The position numbers were made by a program, and so were the translations under genes. The notes below the pieces were generated by a model that was not told where the DNA came from, did not search any database, and saw only the letters and a program-made list of their open reading frames with translations. 64,000 nucleotides of DNA from Anabaena sp. 4-3 (lineage in GTDB: Bacteria > Cyanobacteriota > Cyanobacteriia > Cyanobacteriales > Nostocaceae). The DNA is taken from the NCBI RefSeq assembly GCF_001597745.1, contig NZ_LUHJ01000039.1, positions 42,546-106,545 on the forward strand, written 5' to 3'. Shown here in pieces: positions 32,927 through 41,281 of this stretch (position 1 is its first letter; each line of letters begins with the position of its first letter).

Positions 32927-33562
32927 CTATTTCGTGCCGAATAAGCGATCGCCAGCATCTCCCATACCGGGGATGATGTAGCCGTACTCGTCTAAATATT
33001 CGTCAATGGCTGTAGTGTAGAGAGGAACATCAGGATGCGCCTCACAAAAATGCTTGACTCCTTCTGGTGCTGCGAGTAAGCAGACAAATTTAATTGATAA
33101 GGGATTGGTTGATTTGAGTCGTTCTACAGATGCGATCGCAGTATTACCAGTTGCCAACATCGGATCTACCACAATCATCTCTCGCTGCTCAACGTCGTGG
33201 GGAACTTTAAAATAATATTCCACCGGAATCAAAGTCTTTGGGTCACGATATAAACCAATGTGTCCTACCCTTGCCGATGGTAATAACTCTAACATCCCAT
33301 CTAAAATTCCCTGTCCTGCCCGCATGACTGAAACTAACACCAATTTTTTATCAGGTGCTAATACAGGTGCATTCATTGTGGCTAAGGGCGTTTGAATTTC
33401 TTCATATTTCAGGGGTATATCCCGCGTCACTTCATAAGCTAAAAGTAAACTAATTTCTTTCAGCAGGTTACGAAATTTCTTTGTGCTAGTTTCAGCCTTA
33501 CGCATCAGCGTTAGTTTATGCTGAATTAACGGATGTTCAATAACTGTTACTTGATTAGTCAT
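32927..33562 (-). CDS. upp: Uracil phosphoribosyltransferase
   Basis: 211 residues. Converts uracil and PRPP to [23 protein letters not shown], then [17 protein letters not shown], the PRPP loop [15 protein letters not shown] and the uracil-binding end [17 protein letters not shown] are all present. The start ATG and next two codons (MTN) are contributed by a TAATGAC heptad repeat; no other start is near. It lies directly downstream of URC4- and URC1-like genes, which suggests it feeds UMP to a degradation route in addition to ordinary salvage. Confidence 0.96.
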   Translation of the reverse strand: MTNQVTVIEHPLIQHKLTLMRKAETSTKKFRNLLKEISLLLAYEVTRDIPLKYEEIQTPLATMNAPVLAPDKKLVLVSVMRAGQGILDGMLELLPSARVGHIGLYRDPKTLIPVEYYFKVPHDVEQREMIVVDPMLATGNTAIASVERLKSTNPLSIKFVCLLAAPEGVKHFCEAHPDVPLYTTAIDEYLDEYGYIIPGMGDAGDRLFGTK

Positions 33563-33707
33563 TAGTTATTAGTTATTAGTTATTAGTCATTAGTCATTAG
33601 TCATTAGTTATTAGTCATTAGTCATTAGTCATTAGTCATTAGTCATTAGCTTTTCCCCTCCGCTCCCCTGCTCCCCTGCTCCCCTGCTCCCCTGCTCCCC
33701 TGCTCCC
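33554..33707. repeat. Heptad and CTCCCCTG repeats between URC4 and upp
   Basis: 33554-33650 consists of about fourteen TAGTCAT/TAGTTAT heptads overlapping the upp start codon. 33657-33707 is a CTCCCCTG tandem array ending at the stop codon of the URC4-like gene. The whole 145-bp gap is repeat DNA. Confidence 0.85.
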
Positions 33708-34922
33708 CTAAAATACCGTGCCATCGCTATTAATTTGAATTGGCGGTTTACCTCCTGTTCTTAGTTCAGCCGCAATTTTTCTGCCTGCTGTCCATGTTCC
33801 GCCTTGCAAGATTTTGGCTAGGGGTAATTCTTGGGGACTCATGCCTAATTTTTCTCTGATTGTGTCGGCTATTTTATCTAATAAAATTACAGTTAAAGCT
33901 CGCCATTCGATAATAATTTCTGAGTCTACTGCATACGTCGTCTGTAAAATCTCTGGATTTTTGAGAATAATTAATCCTAAATCTAGACATAAACCCCCAT
34001 TCCGATATTCTGGTAATCCCGTCAAAGCGTCTAAATTAGTGATAGTTAAACCTAATTCTTGCAATGGTTCTAATAAAGAATATGTTAACCATTGGGAAAG
34101 TTTATGAAATGGTACTAAACCATCATCACTAATAGCAGAATGAAACCACACATCACCAAGATTTACCCCAGCCATTGTTAATCTTCCCGGCCAAATATTA
34201 CTAAATCCCTCTAAAACAGCATTTAACACAGTGGTTGCTGCTAACTGTCCATTTTGGGATTTGCTCACTAAATAATTTACTAAATTCCCCGGTCGGGGGT
34301 TGCTTTCACCAAAGAAATGTGGTAATGAGACTAAGACTTGACCTAATTTAGATAATAATTGCGATCGCCCGGCAATTCCCACCAATGGATTTTCAGTATT
34401 GACTTGAAAACCTGAAGCTAGTTCTGCTGCTGTCAATGTTTGTAATCTCATAGCATCGACTTGAGGTAAACCATTACTGGCAAAATCCCCCCGACAAAAC
34501 ATTTGCAAACTAGCAATCGCCAACCCTTCCGAACGTCCCAAACTCAGCCCCGTTTCCTGTTCTTGATAACGCCAAGTCTCACCAGCACCAGCATCCAATA
34601 ACACGCTAATAATTGCCAAGTCAAATTTAGCAATCGCTTTTTCCCTAGGAGTTAATCCAGCCAACTGTGCGTCTAACTTAGCTAAACGTGGTACACCCTG
34701 CGCCTCAAAATGTCGCCAACGGCTATGAAAAGGAATTTGCAAATCAGGGTACTCATTGCGTATGACTGCAATCACATAGTCTGCTACCCGTTCCAACTGC
34801 GTTAAATCACAAGCGAAATAACGAGACTTACCCGCATTCACCATAGTAAATATTTGCTGGCAACGCTCCCGAATAGCCACTGGGGAACGAAGATATGCAA
34901 TTAATGTTGTTTCTGTTTCCAC
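33708..34922 (-). CDS. URC4/Urg3-family protein (DUF1688), uracil catabolism
   Basis: 404 residues. Family recognised from the opening YLRSPVAIRERCQQIF, from LQIPFHSRWRHFEAQGVPRL, and from LLDAGAGETWRYQE and GRSEGLAIASLQMF. In the yeast Lachancea kluyveri URC4, with URC1 and a uracil phosphoribosyltransferase, is needed to use uracil as nitrogen source; the reaction of URC4 is not settled. Here it sits between the URC1-like gene and upp, all on one strand. Soluble, no signal. Bacterial members are usually left as DUF1688. Confidence 0.85.
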   Translation of the reverse strand: METETTLIAYLRSPVAIRERCQQIFTMVNAGKSRYFACDLTQLERVADYVIAVIRNEYPDLQIPFHSRWRHFEAQGVPRLAKLDAQLAGLTPREKAIAKFDLAIISVLLDAGAGETWRYQEQETGLSLGRSEGLAIASLQMFCRGDFASNGLPQVDAMRLQTLTAAELASGFQVNTENPLVGIAGRSQLLSKLGQVLVSLPHFFGESNPRPGNLVNYLVSKSQNGQLAATTVLNAVLEGFSNIWPGRLTMAGVNLGDVWFHSAISDDGLVPFHKLSQWLTYSLLEPLQELGLTITNLDALTGLPEYRNGGLCLDLGLIILKNPEILQTTYAVDSEIIIEWRALTVILLDKIADTIREKLGMSPQELPLAKILQGGTWTAGRKIAAELRTGGKPPIQINSDGTVF

Positions 34923-34944
34923 TCGTCAACTCCTGATAGGTGAG

Positions 34945-35094
34945 GGGGTAAGGGAGCAGGGGAGCAGGGGGAGCAGGGGGAGCAGGGGAGCAGAGGAGAT
35001 TTTTCCCCAGAAACTCTTGAATTTTGAATTTTGAATTTTGTAGGCGCAGCCTTCCCGCAGGGTATTTTGAATTGATTTGTCCCCAATCCCCAGT
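34945..35094 (+). repeat. Composite interspersed repeat, copy B
   Basis: Fills the gap between URC4 and URC1. GGGAGCAGGGGGAGCAG units, ATTTTTCCCCAGAAACTC, three TTGAATTT heptads, the GCGCAGCCTTCCCGCAGGGTA insert, TTTTGAATTGATTTGTCCCC. See copies A and C. Confidence 0.8.
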
Positions 35095-35096
35095 AC

Positions 35097-36353
35097 CTAA
35101 TCTAAAGAACGCCCCTTTACCTCGGCTAAACCATCGGCTTCTAAAACATCGCCTGTGGTGTAGTAACCCGCGGCTTTTTTCGCCTCGATTTCTACCCGTG
35201 CATCTTGGGGAACTAAATCATCTGGTATCGGTACACGTTCCACAATTTCAATACCTGCCTCAGTAATAGCGTTGTATTTCATGTTACTCATGGACACCAT
35301 GCGGTCGATGCGGGTAATACCCAACCAATGCAGCACATCGGGCATGAGTTCTTGGAAGCGCATATCTTGGACACCGGCAACGCATTCGGTACGGGCAAAG
35401 TAGGCATCGGCGCGATCGCCTCCTTCCTGTCGCTTGCGGGCATTGTATACTAAGAATTTGGTGACTTCTCCCAAGGCGCGTCCTTCTTTGCGACAATAGA
35501 CAATTACACCTACACCACCAGCTTGGGCTGTTTGTACACAGACTTCAATCCCATGCACTAAATACGGGCGACAGGTACAAATATCTGAGCCGAACACATC
35601 AGAACCGTTACATTCATCGTGAACGCGCACCGCTACAGGTTTGTTTGGGTCGGTAATGGCGGCGATATCCCCGACAATATAAACAGTTAAACCCCCTATT
35701 GGTGGTAGAAATACTTCTAAATCTGAGCGTGTCACCAATTCTGGGAACATTCCCCCAGTTTGCTCAAATAAGGCTCGGCGTAAGTCTCCTTCACTAATAC
35801 CAAAGCGTTTGGCAACTCCTGGTAAATACCACACAGGCTCAATGGCGGCTTTGGTAACGACTAAATCACCTCCTGGCTTCATAATTTTGCCATCTACTTG
35901 CAAGCGTCCTTGATTGACTGCTGCTTGCAGTTCTGGCATATTAATGTGAGCTTTTGTGATGGCTATCGTTGGGCGGATATCGTAGCCTTGTTGATAATAA
36001 GATGTAAATACTTCGGGTGCGATCGCACCGAATGGATCTAAAGAAACTATTTTATCAGGGTCAGCCCAACTGGGATGCGGGCCTATCTGCTCAACTGGTG
36101 ATGTATTGGTAAAATCAGGACGATAATCTGATTGTAAAGCTCCACTCGCCACCGCTAAAGCACGATACACCGCATAACTCCCCGAATGAGTGCCAATCAC
36201 ATTACGATGTGCTGCCTTCGTCAACGTCGCAATAATCGGGCCTCGCTGCATCGGCTCGGCTGCTCCCCACTGAATAGGGATAGGCTTAGGCCCGAAGCGG
36301 CTAGGATGAGATGTCAGAACAATATGCCGGGAAACACTGTTTTGCTTTGGCAT
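35097..36353 (-). CDS. GTP-cyclohydrolase-II-like protein, URC1 family
   Basis: 418 residues, about twice the size of RibA. An N-terminal domain of about 220 residues (LTSHPSRFGPKPIPIQWGAA...) has no counterpart in RibA. The C-terminal half is cyclohydrolase-like: zinc ligands C-x10-C-x-C (ECNGSDVFGSDICTC), CRKEGRALGE and DMR in place of the RibA DER triplet with its Arg. The RibA TNNPxK substrate loop is changed to SNMKYN. Such divergence fits URC1, which is thought to act on a uracil nucleotide. It is first in a minus-strand series with URC4 and upp. A candidate NtcA-type promoter lies about 110 bp upstream. Database labels of ribA would probably be misleading. Confidence 0.85.
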   Translation of the reverse strand: MPKQNSVSRHIVLTSHPSRFGPKPIPIQWGAAEPMQRGPIIATLTKAAHRNVIGTHSGSYAVYRALAVASGALQSDYRPDFTNTSPVEQIGPHPSWADPDKIVSLDPFGAIAPEVFTSYYQQGYDIRPTIAITKAHINMPELQAAVNQGRLQVDGKIMKPGGDLVVTKAAIEPVWYLPGVAKRFGISEGDLRRALFEQTGGMFPELVTRSDLEVFLPPIGGLTVYIVGDIAAITDPNKPVAVRVHDECNGSDVFGSDICTCRPYLVHGIEVCVQTAQAGGVGVIVYCRKEGRALGEVTKFLVYNARKRQEGGDRADAYFARTECVAGVQDMRFQELMPDVLHWLGITRIDRMVSMSNMKYNAITEAGIEIVERVPIPDDLVPQDARVEIEAKKAAGYYTTGDVLEADGLAEVKGRSLD

Positions 36354-36653
36354 AATTACTGGTTTTTGTGATGTTTTAATGAACTAATAGTTACCGAGCA
36401 TTTATCATCTAGCTACAGATAGTTTTTAGTTTTGCAAGATTGGTATTTTCATCATCCATTATGGACAAGTTTATATACTTAAGTACGTTTTTATAGTATT
36501 ACTTAATACAAAAACTCACAAATCAAGTGTCAAATTGAGGATTTTGGATACAAAATTTTTACGATGATTTTAAAAATCAATTAACCATTTTTGAGAAAAA
36601 CTTGATACCTTAATACAAGGAGACAATTACTTAAATTTGCCAATTGAAAATTC
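36354..36653. other. Divergent control region of the URC-like cluster
   Basis: 300-bp AT-rich region between the minus-strand URC1-like gene and the plus-strand TPR/ABC genes, without dispersed repeats, unlike its neighbours. It contains the NtcA-type site described separately. Confidence 0.6.
36470..36509 (-). promoter_or_regulatory. Candidate NtcA-activated promoter for the URC1-URC4-upp series
   Basis: GTA-N8-TAC at 36496-36509 (GTATTACTTAATAC, arms GTATTA/TAATAC). Reading toward URC1, 20 nt later comes TATAAA (36475-36470), a -10-like hexamer. This is the class II NtcA layout (GTAN8TAC-N20-24-TAN3T) except for the last base. The start would be near 36463, leaving a leader of about 110 nt. 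The site is symmetric and could also act on the TPR/ABC side, though no good -10 is placed there. Confidence 0.5.
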
Positions 36654-37124
36654 ATGGATTCTTTATTAATCAACTCCTTACTTGAAGATTTGAAAAATCC
36701 TGATGCTTTAGTCCGGGAGCAAGCAACAAAGAAACTCTGGCGGATTTGGTTTCAGCAAAAGGGAGTTTACGGGCTGGAAAAAATTGACAAGAGCCAAAAA
36801 TTACTGGATGCAGGTAATACCAATGAAGCCGAAGAAATTCTGAGCGAATTAATTAAAGAACAACCTGATTTTGCTGAGGCTTGGAATCGTCGAGCTTTTC
36901 TCTATTACAGCCTAGGCGAGTATAAAAAATCTCTAGCCGACTGTCAGATGGTGATTCAGATTAACTCAGTACATTTTGGAGCGTTGCATGGCATGGGTTT
37001 ATGTTACGCCGCTCTCGGCAAGTACAGCCAAGCCATCAAAGCCTTCAAACGAGCTTTAGAAATTCAGCCATACTCTTTAGTAAATCAAAAATTAATTTTA
37101 GAATGTACATTCAGACTCAGCTAG
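36654..37124 (+). CDS. Small TPR protein
   Basis: 156 residues. N-terminal helices (LLEDLKNPDALVREQATKKL) look HEAT-like. Then two to three TPRs: AGNTNEAEEILSELIKEQP, AWNRRAFLYYSLGEYKKSL, GMGLCYAALGKYSQAI. It is a likely protein-interaction module. It lies 51 bp before the ABC transporter binding protein on the same strand, so may be part of that operon, but it is common as a free-standing cyanobacterial gene. Confidence 0.75.
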   Translation: MDSLLINSLLEDLKNPDALVREQATKKLWRIWFQQKGVYGLEKIDKSQKLLDAGNTNEAEEILSELIKEQPDFAEAWNRRAFLYYSLGEYKKSLADCQMVIQINSVHFGALHGMGLCYAALGKYSQAIKAFKRALEIQPYSLVNQKLILECTFRLS

Positions 37125-37175
37125 CACAGCATAGAGTTCTGATTATTACCTCACTAGAGGGCATTCTATTATTGT

Positions 37176-38237
37176 ATGAATCTGTCACCATTTCTATCAA
37201 CAGCTATTCCAGGCCTTAGCCGCCGTCGGTTTCTTCAGTATAGTGCTATTGGTTTAAGTAGTAGTCTGTTTGCTGCTTGTACCGAGAATAACCAAGCATC
37301 TACATCTAACTCTGGGTTAGATCAAGTCACCCTTGGGACAAACTGGTTAGCCCAAGCCGAACACGGGGGATTTTATCAAGCCATTGCTACAGGTATTTAT
37401 AAAAATCACGGTTTAGATGTTACCATCAAAATGGGGGGGCCACAAGTACCGAATGGTACACAGCTGTTGATAGGCGGTGCGGTAGATTTTTTCATGGGTT
37501 ACGGCATTGATGCAATCAACGCTGTAGCACAGGGAATACCTAAAATTACAGTAGCAGCAATTTTTCAAAAAGATCCCCAGTGTCTCATCGCCCATCCCAA
37601 CACAGCTAAAACTCTTGCTGATCTTCAAGGCAAACCTATTTATGTGTCTGCGGCTGCTAATGTAACTTATTGGCCTTTATTGAAGGTTAAATATGGTTTT
37701 ACAGACGAACAGAAGCGTCCCTATAACTTTAATCCGGCTCCGTTTTTAACCGATAAAACCTCTGCCCAACAAGGTTATATTACTTCTGAACCCTTTGCCA
37801 TAGAAAAGCAAGGCGGTTTTAAACCAACAGTATTTTTATTAGCAGATTATGGTTATTCAACTTATGCTACTACTATTGAAACCAAGAAAGAATTAATAGC
37901 AAAAAACCCTGATTTAGTTCAGAGATTTGTTGATGCGTCTATTAAAGGTTGGTACAGTTATTTTGAAAATCCCCAACCAGGAAATCAATTAATTAAAAAA
38001 GATAATCCCGAAATGTCAGACGAGCAATTAGCTTATGGTCTGGCAAAACTCAAAGAATATGGGATGATTATATCTGGAGAAGCCGAAACTCAAGGTATTG
38101 GTGCCATGACTGAGCAGAGATGGCGATCGCTCTTTGATAGCATGGTTAATGTCGGGCTTTATCAACCTAATCTCAACTATCAAGCCGCTTTTACCTTACA
38201 ATTTGTCAATAAAGGCGTAGACTATTACCAGTCATGA
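37176..38237 (+). CDS. ABC transporter substrate-binding lipoprotein, NMT1/THI5-SsuA type
   Basis: 353 residues. Twin-arginine signal (LSRRRFLQYSAIGLSS) combined with a lipobox (LFAAC), so it is probably Tat-exported and lipid-anchored. The mature part is a type-2 periplasmic-binding fold: VTLGTNWLAQAEHGGFYQA, GLDVTIKMGGPQV, VDFFMGYGIDAINAVAQG. Relatives bind hydroxymethylpyrimidine precursors, riboflavin, taurine or nitrate. Next to URC genes, a pyrimidine or related heterocycle is plausible but unproven. It overlaps the ATPase start by 4 bp. Confidence 0.85.
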   Translation: MNLSPFLSTAIPGLSRRRFLQYSAIGLSSSLFAACTENNQASTSNSGLDQVTLGTNWLAQAEHGGFYQAIATGIYKNHGLDVTIKMGGPQVPNGTQLLIGGAVDFFMGYGIDAINAVAQGIPKITVAAIFQKDPQCLIAHPNTAKTLADLQGKPIYVSAAANVTYWPLLKVKYGFTDEQKRPYNFNPAPFLTDKTSAQQGYITSEPFAIEKQGGFKPTVFLLADYGYSTYATTIETKKELIAKNPDLVQRFVDASIKGWYSYFENPQPGNQLIKKDNPEMSDEQLAYGLAKLKEYGMIISGEAETQGIGAMTEQRWRSLFDSMVNVGLYQPNLNYQAAFTLQFVNKGVDYYQS

Positions 38238-38989
38238 GTAACCATCAAGCTATTACACTGACTCAGGTAAGCAAAGTTTACAGCAACGGTACTGTCGCCC
38301 TGCAAGACTTAAATTTAAACATTGCCAAATCGCAATTTGTCAGCTTGGTGGGTGCTTCCGGTTGCGGTAAAAGTACAGTCTTGCGGTTAATAGCTGGACT
38401 GGGGCGCGTCAGTTCCGGTACTATTGACTGGGGCATCACACCAGCACAACGCCAACTCGCGTATGTTTTTCAAGATGCTGCCCTGATGCCTTGGGCTACT
38501 GTGCAAGAGAATGTCCGTCTACCTTTAAAATTAGGGGGAATGTCGCCGCAAAATTCCCAGACTTTAGTACAGCAAGCGTTAAAACTTGTAGGTTTAGAAA
38601 AGTTTGAACATAGCTACCCCCGTGAGTTATCCGGTGGCATGAAAATGCGCGTCTCCATTGCCAGGGCTTTGGTAACTCAGCCAAATATCTTATTAATGGA
38701 TGAACCATTTGGAGCGTTAGACGAAATTACCCGTAGTAAACTCAATAGTGATTTACTCAATTTGTGGTTACAACATCGTTGGACAGTGGTGTTTGTCACC
38801 CATAATATTTATGAAGCGGTATATTTATCAAATCGAGTGCTAGTCATGGGGACAAATCCCGGACGTTTGGTAGCAGATATCAAGATTGATGCAGCTTATC
38901 CTCGTGGTGAAGATTTTCGCACATCTTTATTGTATAACGAATATTGTCGGCAGGTTTCCCAGCATTTAGCAGCCGCTATGAGATTTTGA
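38234..38989 (+). CDS. ABC transporter ATP-binding protein (TauB/SsuB type)
   Basis: 251 residues. Walker A GASGCGKST, Q-loop region VFQDAALMPWATV, signature LSGGMKMR, Walker B ILLMDEPFGALDE and switch His (FVTHN). Start overlaps the binding-protein gene by 4 bp. Energises import of the unknown substrate. Cytoplasmic face of the plasma membrane. Confidence 0.93.
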   Translation: MSNHQAITLTQVSKVYSNGTVALQDLNLNIAKSQFVSLVGASGCGKSTVLRLIAGLGRVSSGTIDWGITPAQRQLAYVFQDAALMPWATVQENVRLPLKLGGMSPQNSQTLVQQALKLVGLEKFEHSYPRELSGGMKMRVSIARALVTQPNILLMDEPFGALDEITRSKLNSDLLNLWLQHRWTVVFVTHNIYEAVYLSNRVLVMGTNPGRLVADIKIDAAYPRGEDFRTSLLYNEYCRQVSQHLAAAMRF

Positions 38990-39002
38990 ACCACTAATAA
39001 CA

Positions 39003-39836
39003 ATGAAAATGTTGTTTGTTCGTTCTGCTAACTCAAAAAAGAAATATCAAAAATTCATCTTGGCGGAGGTTTTCGCGCCGCTATTAGTTGGTATTTTAGC
39101 AATATTTCTCTGGGATGTTTTTGTGCGGGTGACACAATTACCACCTTATATTTTACCTAGTCCTTTATTAGTATTTCAAACCCTGATAGCTGACTGGAAT
39201 CAACTTTTTCCTTCACTATTAATTACACTGCAAATTACAATTACTGCTTTGATAGCGGCGGTAATTTCTGGGTTATTCACTGCTATTTTATTCACTCAAA
39301 GTAAATGGATTGAACGTAGTTTATTTCCCTATGCAGTCATTTTACAAACAACTCCGATAGTAGCGATCGCACCCCTAATTATTCTCTGGTTGAAAAATAA
39401 TACCTTTGCCGCCCTCGTCGTCTGTGCTTGGATAGTCGCCTTTTTCCCGATTGTCTCTAACACTACCCTAGGTTTAAAAAGCGTAGACCGTAATTTACTC
39501 AACTTGTTTCAACTTTACAAAGCCTCTCCTTGGCAAACACTCATCTATCTGCGCCTACCCAGTGCCATGCCATACTTCTTAGGAGGGTTGAAAATTAGCG
39601 GTGGTTTAGCTTTAATTGGGGCTGTTGTCGCTGAATTTGTCGCCGGTACTGGGGGCGCAAAGTCTGGGATAGCTTACCAGATACTTATCTCTAGCTATAA
39701 CCTGCAAATACCCCGGATGTTTGCGGCTTTATCACTGACTACGGGTTTAGGTGTACTGATATTTATCGGCTTGAGTAGCTTATCTGAGTTTATATTAAGG
39801 AAATGGCACGATAGTGCTGTCAACTATGAAAATTAA
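39003..39836 (+). CDS. ABC transporter permease (TauC/SsuC type)
   Basis: 277 residues with about six membrane helices. The cytoplasmic EAA-type loop is TLGLKSVDRNLLNLFQLYKA, followed by WQTLIYLRLPSAMPYFLGG. Partner of the adjacent ATPase and Tat lipoprotein, 13 bp downstream. Gene order binding protein-ATPase-permease. Confidence 0.92.
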   Translation: MKMLFVRSANSKKKYQKFILAEVFAPLLVGILAIFLWDVFVRVTQLPPYILPSPLLVFQTLIADWNQLFPSLLITLQITITALIAAVISGLFTAILFTQSKWIERSLFPYAVILQTTPIVAIAPLIILWLKNNTFAALVVCAWIVAFFPIVSNTTLGLKSVDRNLLNLFQLYKASPWQTLIYLRLPSAMPYFLGGLKISGGLALIGAVVAEFVAGTGGAKSGIAYQILISSYNLQIPRMFAALSLTTGLGVLIFIGLSSLSEFILRKWHDSAVNYEN

Positions 39837-39922
39837 GATTTTAAAACGCAGAGGCACGCAGAGGAAACGCGGAGGCACGCGGAGTCTTTGTCTACCTCTG
39901 CGTTAAAAAACAAGGATATAAG

Positions 39923-41281
39923 ATGATGACAATTAAAAATTTGGATGCCTTAATTCATTCTTTGGCAGATATAGAAGTTATTACTGATGCTAGCCAAGTT
40001 GCTAAGTTATCTCAGGATTATCATACGTTTAGCCCTGTTCTAGTGCCTCAGTTGGCGGGGAAAGTCGGGGATTTGGTGGTGCGCCCCGCTAATGAGGAGG
40101 AGGTATTAAAGGTTGCTGCTATGTGTGCGAGATACCGTATACCTGTGACTGTCAGGGGTGCGGGAACGGGCAATTATGGGCAATGTGTACCTCTACATGG
40201 GGGTGTCATTTTAGATATGACGAAAATGCAAGATATTCTCTGGGTAAAACCAGGGGTGGCGCGGGTAGAAGCTGGGGTAAAATTGGCTGCTTTAGATAAA
40301 CAGGCGCGGGAAATCGGTTGGGAGATGCGTATGGCTCCTTCTACCTACCGCACAGCTACTATTGCGGGGTTTGTGGCTGGGGGCAGTGGTGGTATTGGCT
40401 CAATTCAGTATGGATTGTTAGGCGATCGCGGTAATATATTAGCATTGCGAGTTGTCACCCTCGAAGATGAACCCCGTGTGATTGAGTTACGCGGTGATGA
40501 TGTCCAAAAGGTCAATCATGCTTGGGGTATTAATGGGATTATTACACAAGTTGAAATTCCCTTGGCAGCTGCTTATCCTTGGGCGGAGGTAATTGTCACT
40601 TTTGATGACTTTATGAATGCCGCTAAGTTTGGGCAGAGTCTCGGTAATGCTGATGGGATGATTAAAAAATTAATTAGCGTGTTTGCATCCCCCATTCCCC
40701 AATACTTCCACGCCCTACATTCACATATCCCTGAAGGTAGTCACTCGGCTTTTTTGCTCTTGGCTGAATCTAGCTTAGAATTATTACCAGGGTTGGTGCA
40801 GCAATTTGGCGGACAAATTACCTACCAAAAACTAGCCCACGAAGCTGGTAAAGGTGTCAGTTTAGCCGAATTTACTTGGAATCACACCACTTTACACGCC
40901 CGCAGTGTAGATACTTCTATTACTTACTTACAAAGTGTCATTCCCCCAGACAAAGGTTTGCCATTAGTCGAACATTTGTATCATTACTTCGGCGATGAGG
41001 TGATGATGCACTTGGAATTTATGCGGATGAATGGTGTTGTAGTTGTTGGTGCTTTGCAATTGGTACGCTACACCACAGCACAACGTCTGAATGAAATTAT
41101 TCGCTATCACGAAGCAAAAGGTGTGTTTATTGCTAATCCCCATACTTATATTATTGAAGATGGCGGCAGAAAAGTTATTGACCCTGAACAGTTAAAATTT
41201 AAGGAAATGGTTGACCCATATCGGTTGATGAATCCTGGTAAAAGTAAGATGTTACAATTTAATATTCCTGATGATAAATAG
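39923..41281 (+). CDS. FAD-binding oxidoreductase (GlcD/PCMH type)
   Basis: 452 residues. The FAD domain shows VVRPANEEEVLKVAAMC, VTVRGAGTGNYGQCVPLHGG, RVEAGVKLAALDKQA and STYRTATIAGFVAGGSGGIG. The C-terminal part (VVGALQLVRYTT, NPHTYIIEDGG) is the substrate cap. Family members oxidise hydroxy acids or similar compounds. Located 86 bp after the permease, with a GCAGAGGCACGCAGAGG repeat between. It may process an intermediate of the imported or degraded pyrimidine; this is inference from position only. Confidence 0.88.
   Translation: MMTIKNLDALIHSLADIEVITDASQVAKLSQDYHTFSPVLVPQLAGKVGDLVVRPANEEEVLKVAAMCARYRIPVTVRGAGTGNYGQCVPLHGGVILDMTKMQDILWVKPGVARVEAGVKLAALDKQAREIGWEMRMAPSTYRTATIAGFVAGGSGGIGSIQYGLLGDRGNILALRVVTLEDEPRVIELRGDDVQKVNHAWGINGIITQVEIPLAAAYPWAEVIVTFDDFMNAAKFGQSLGNADGMIKKLISVFASPIPQYFHALHSHIPEGSHSAFLLLAESSLELLPGLVQQFGGQITYQKLAHEAGKGVSLAEFTWNHTTLHARSVDTSITYLQSVIPPDKGLPLVEHLYHYFGDEVMMHLEFMRMNGVVVVGALQLVRYTTAQRLNEIIRYHEAKGVFIANPHTYIIEDGGRKVIDPEQLKFKEMVDPYRLMNPGKSKMLQFNIPDDK

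Noticed and set aside
33554-33650. Regular repeats that could be mistaken for a CRISPR array (also at 24753, 31484, 15551)
   Set aside because: Units are 7 bp and contiguous, with no spacers and no cas genes; they are short tandem repeats.
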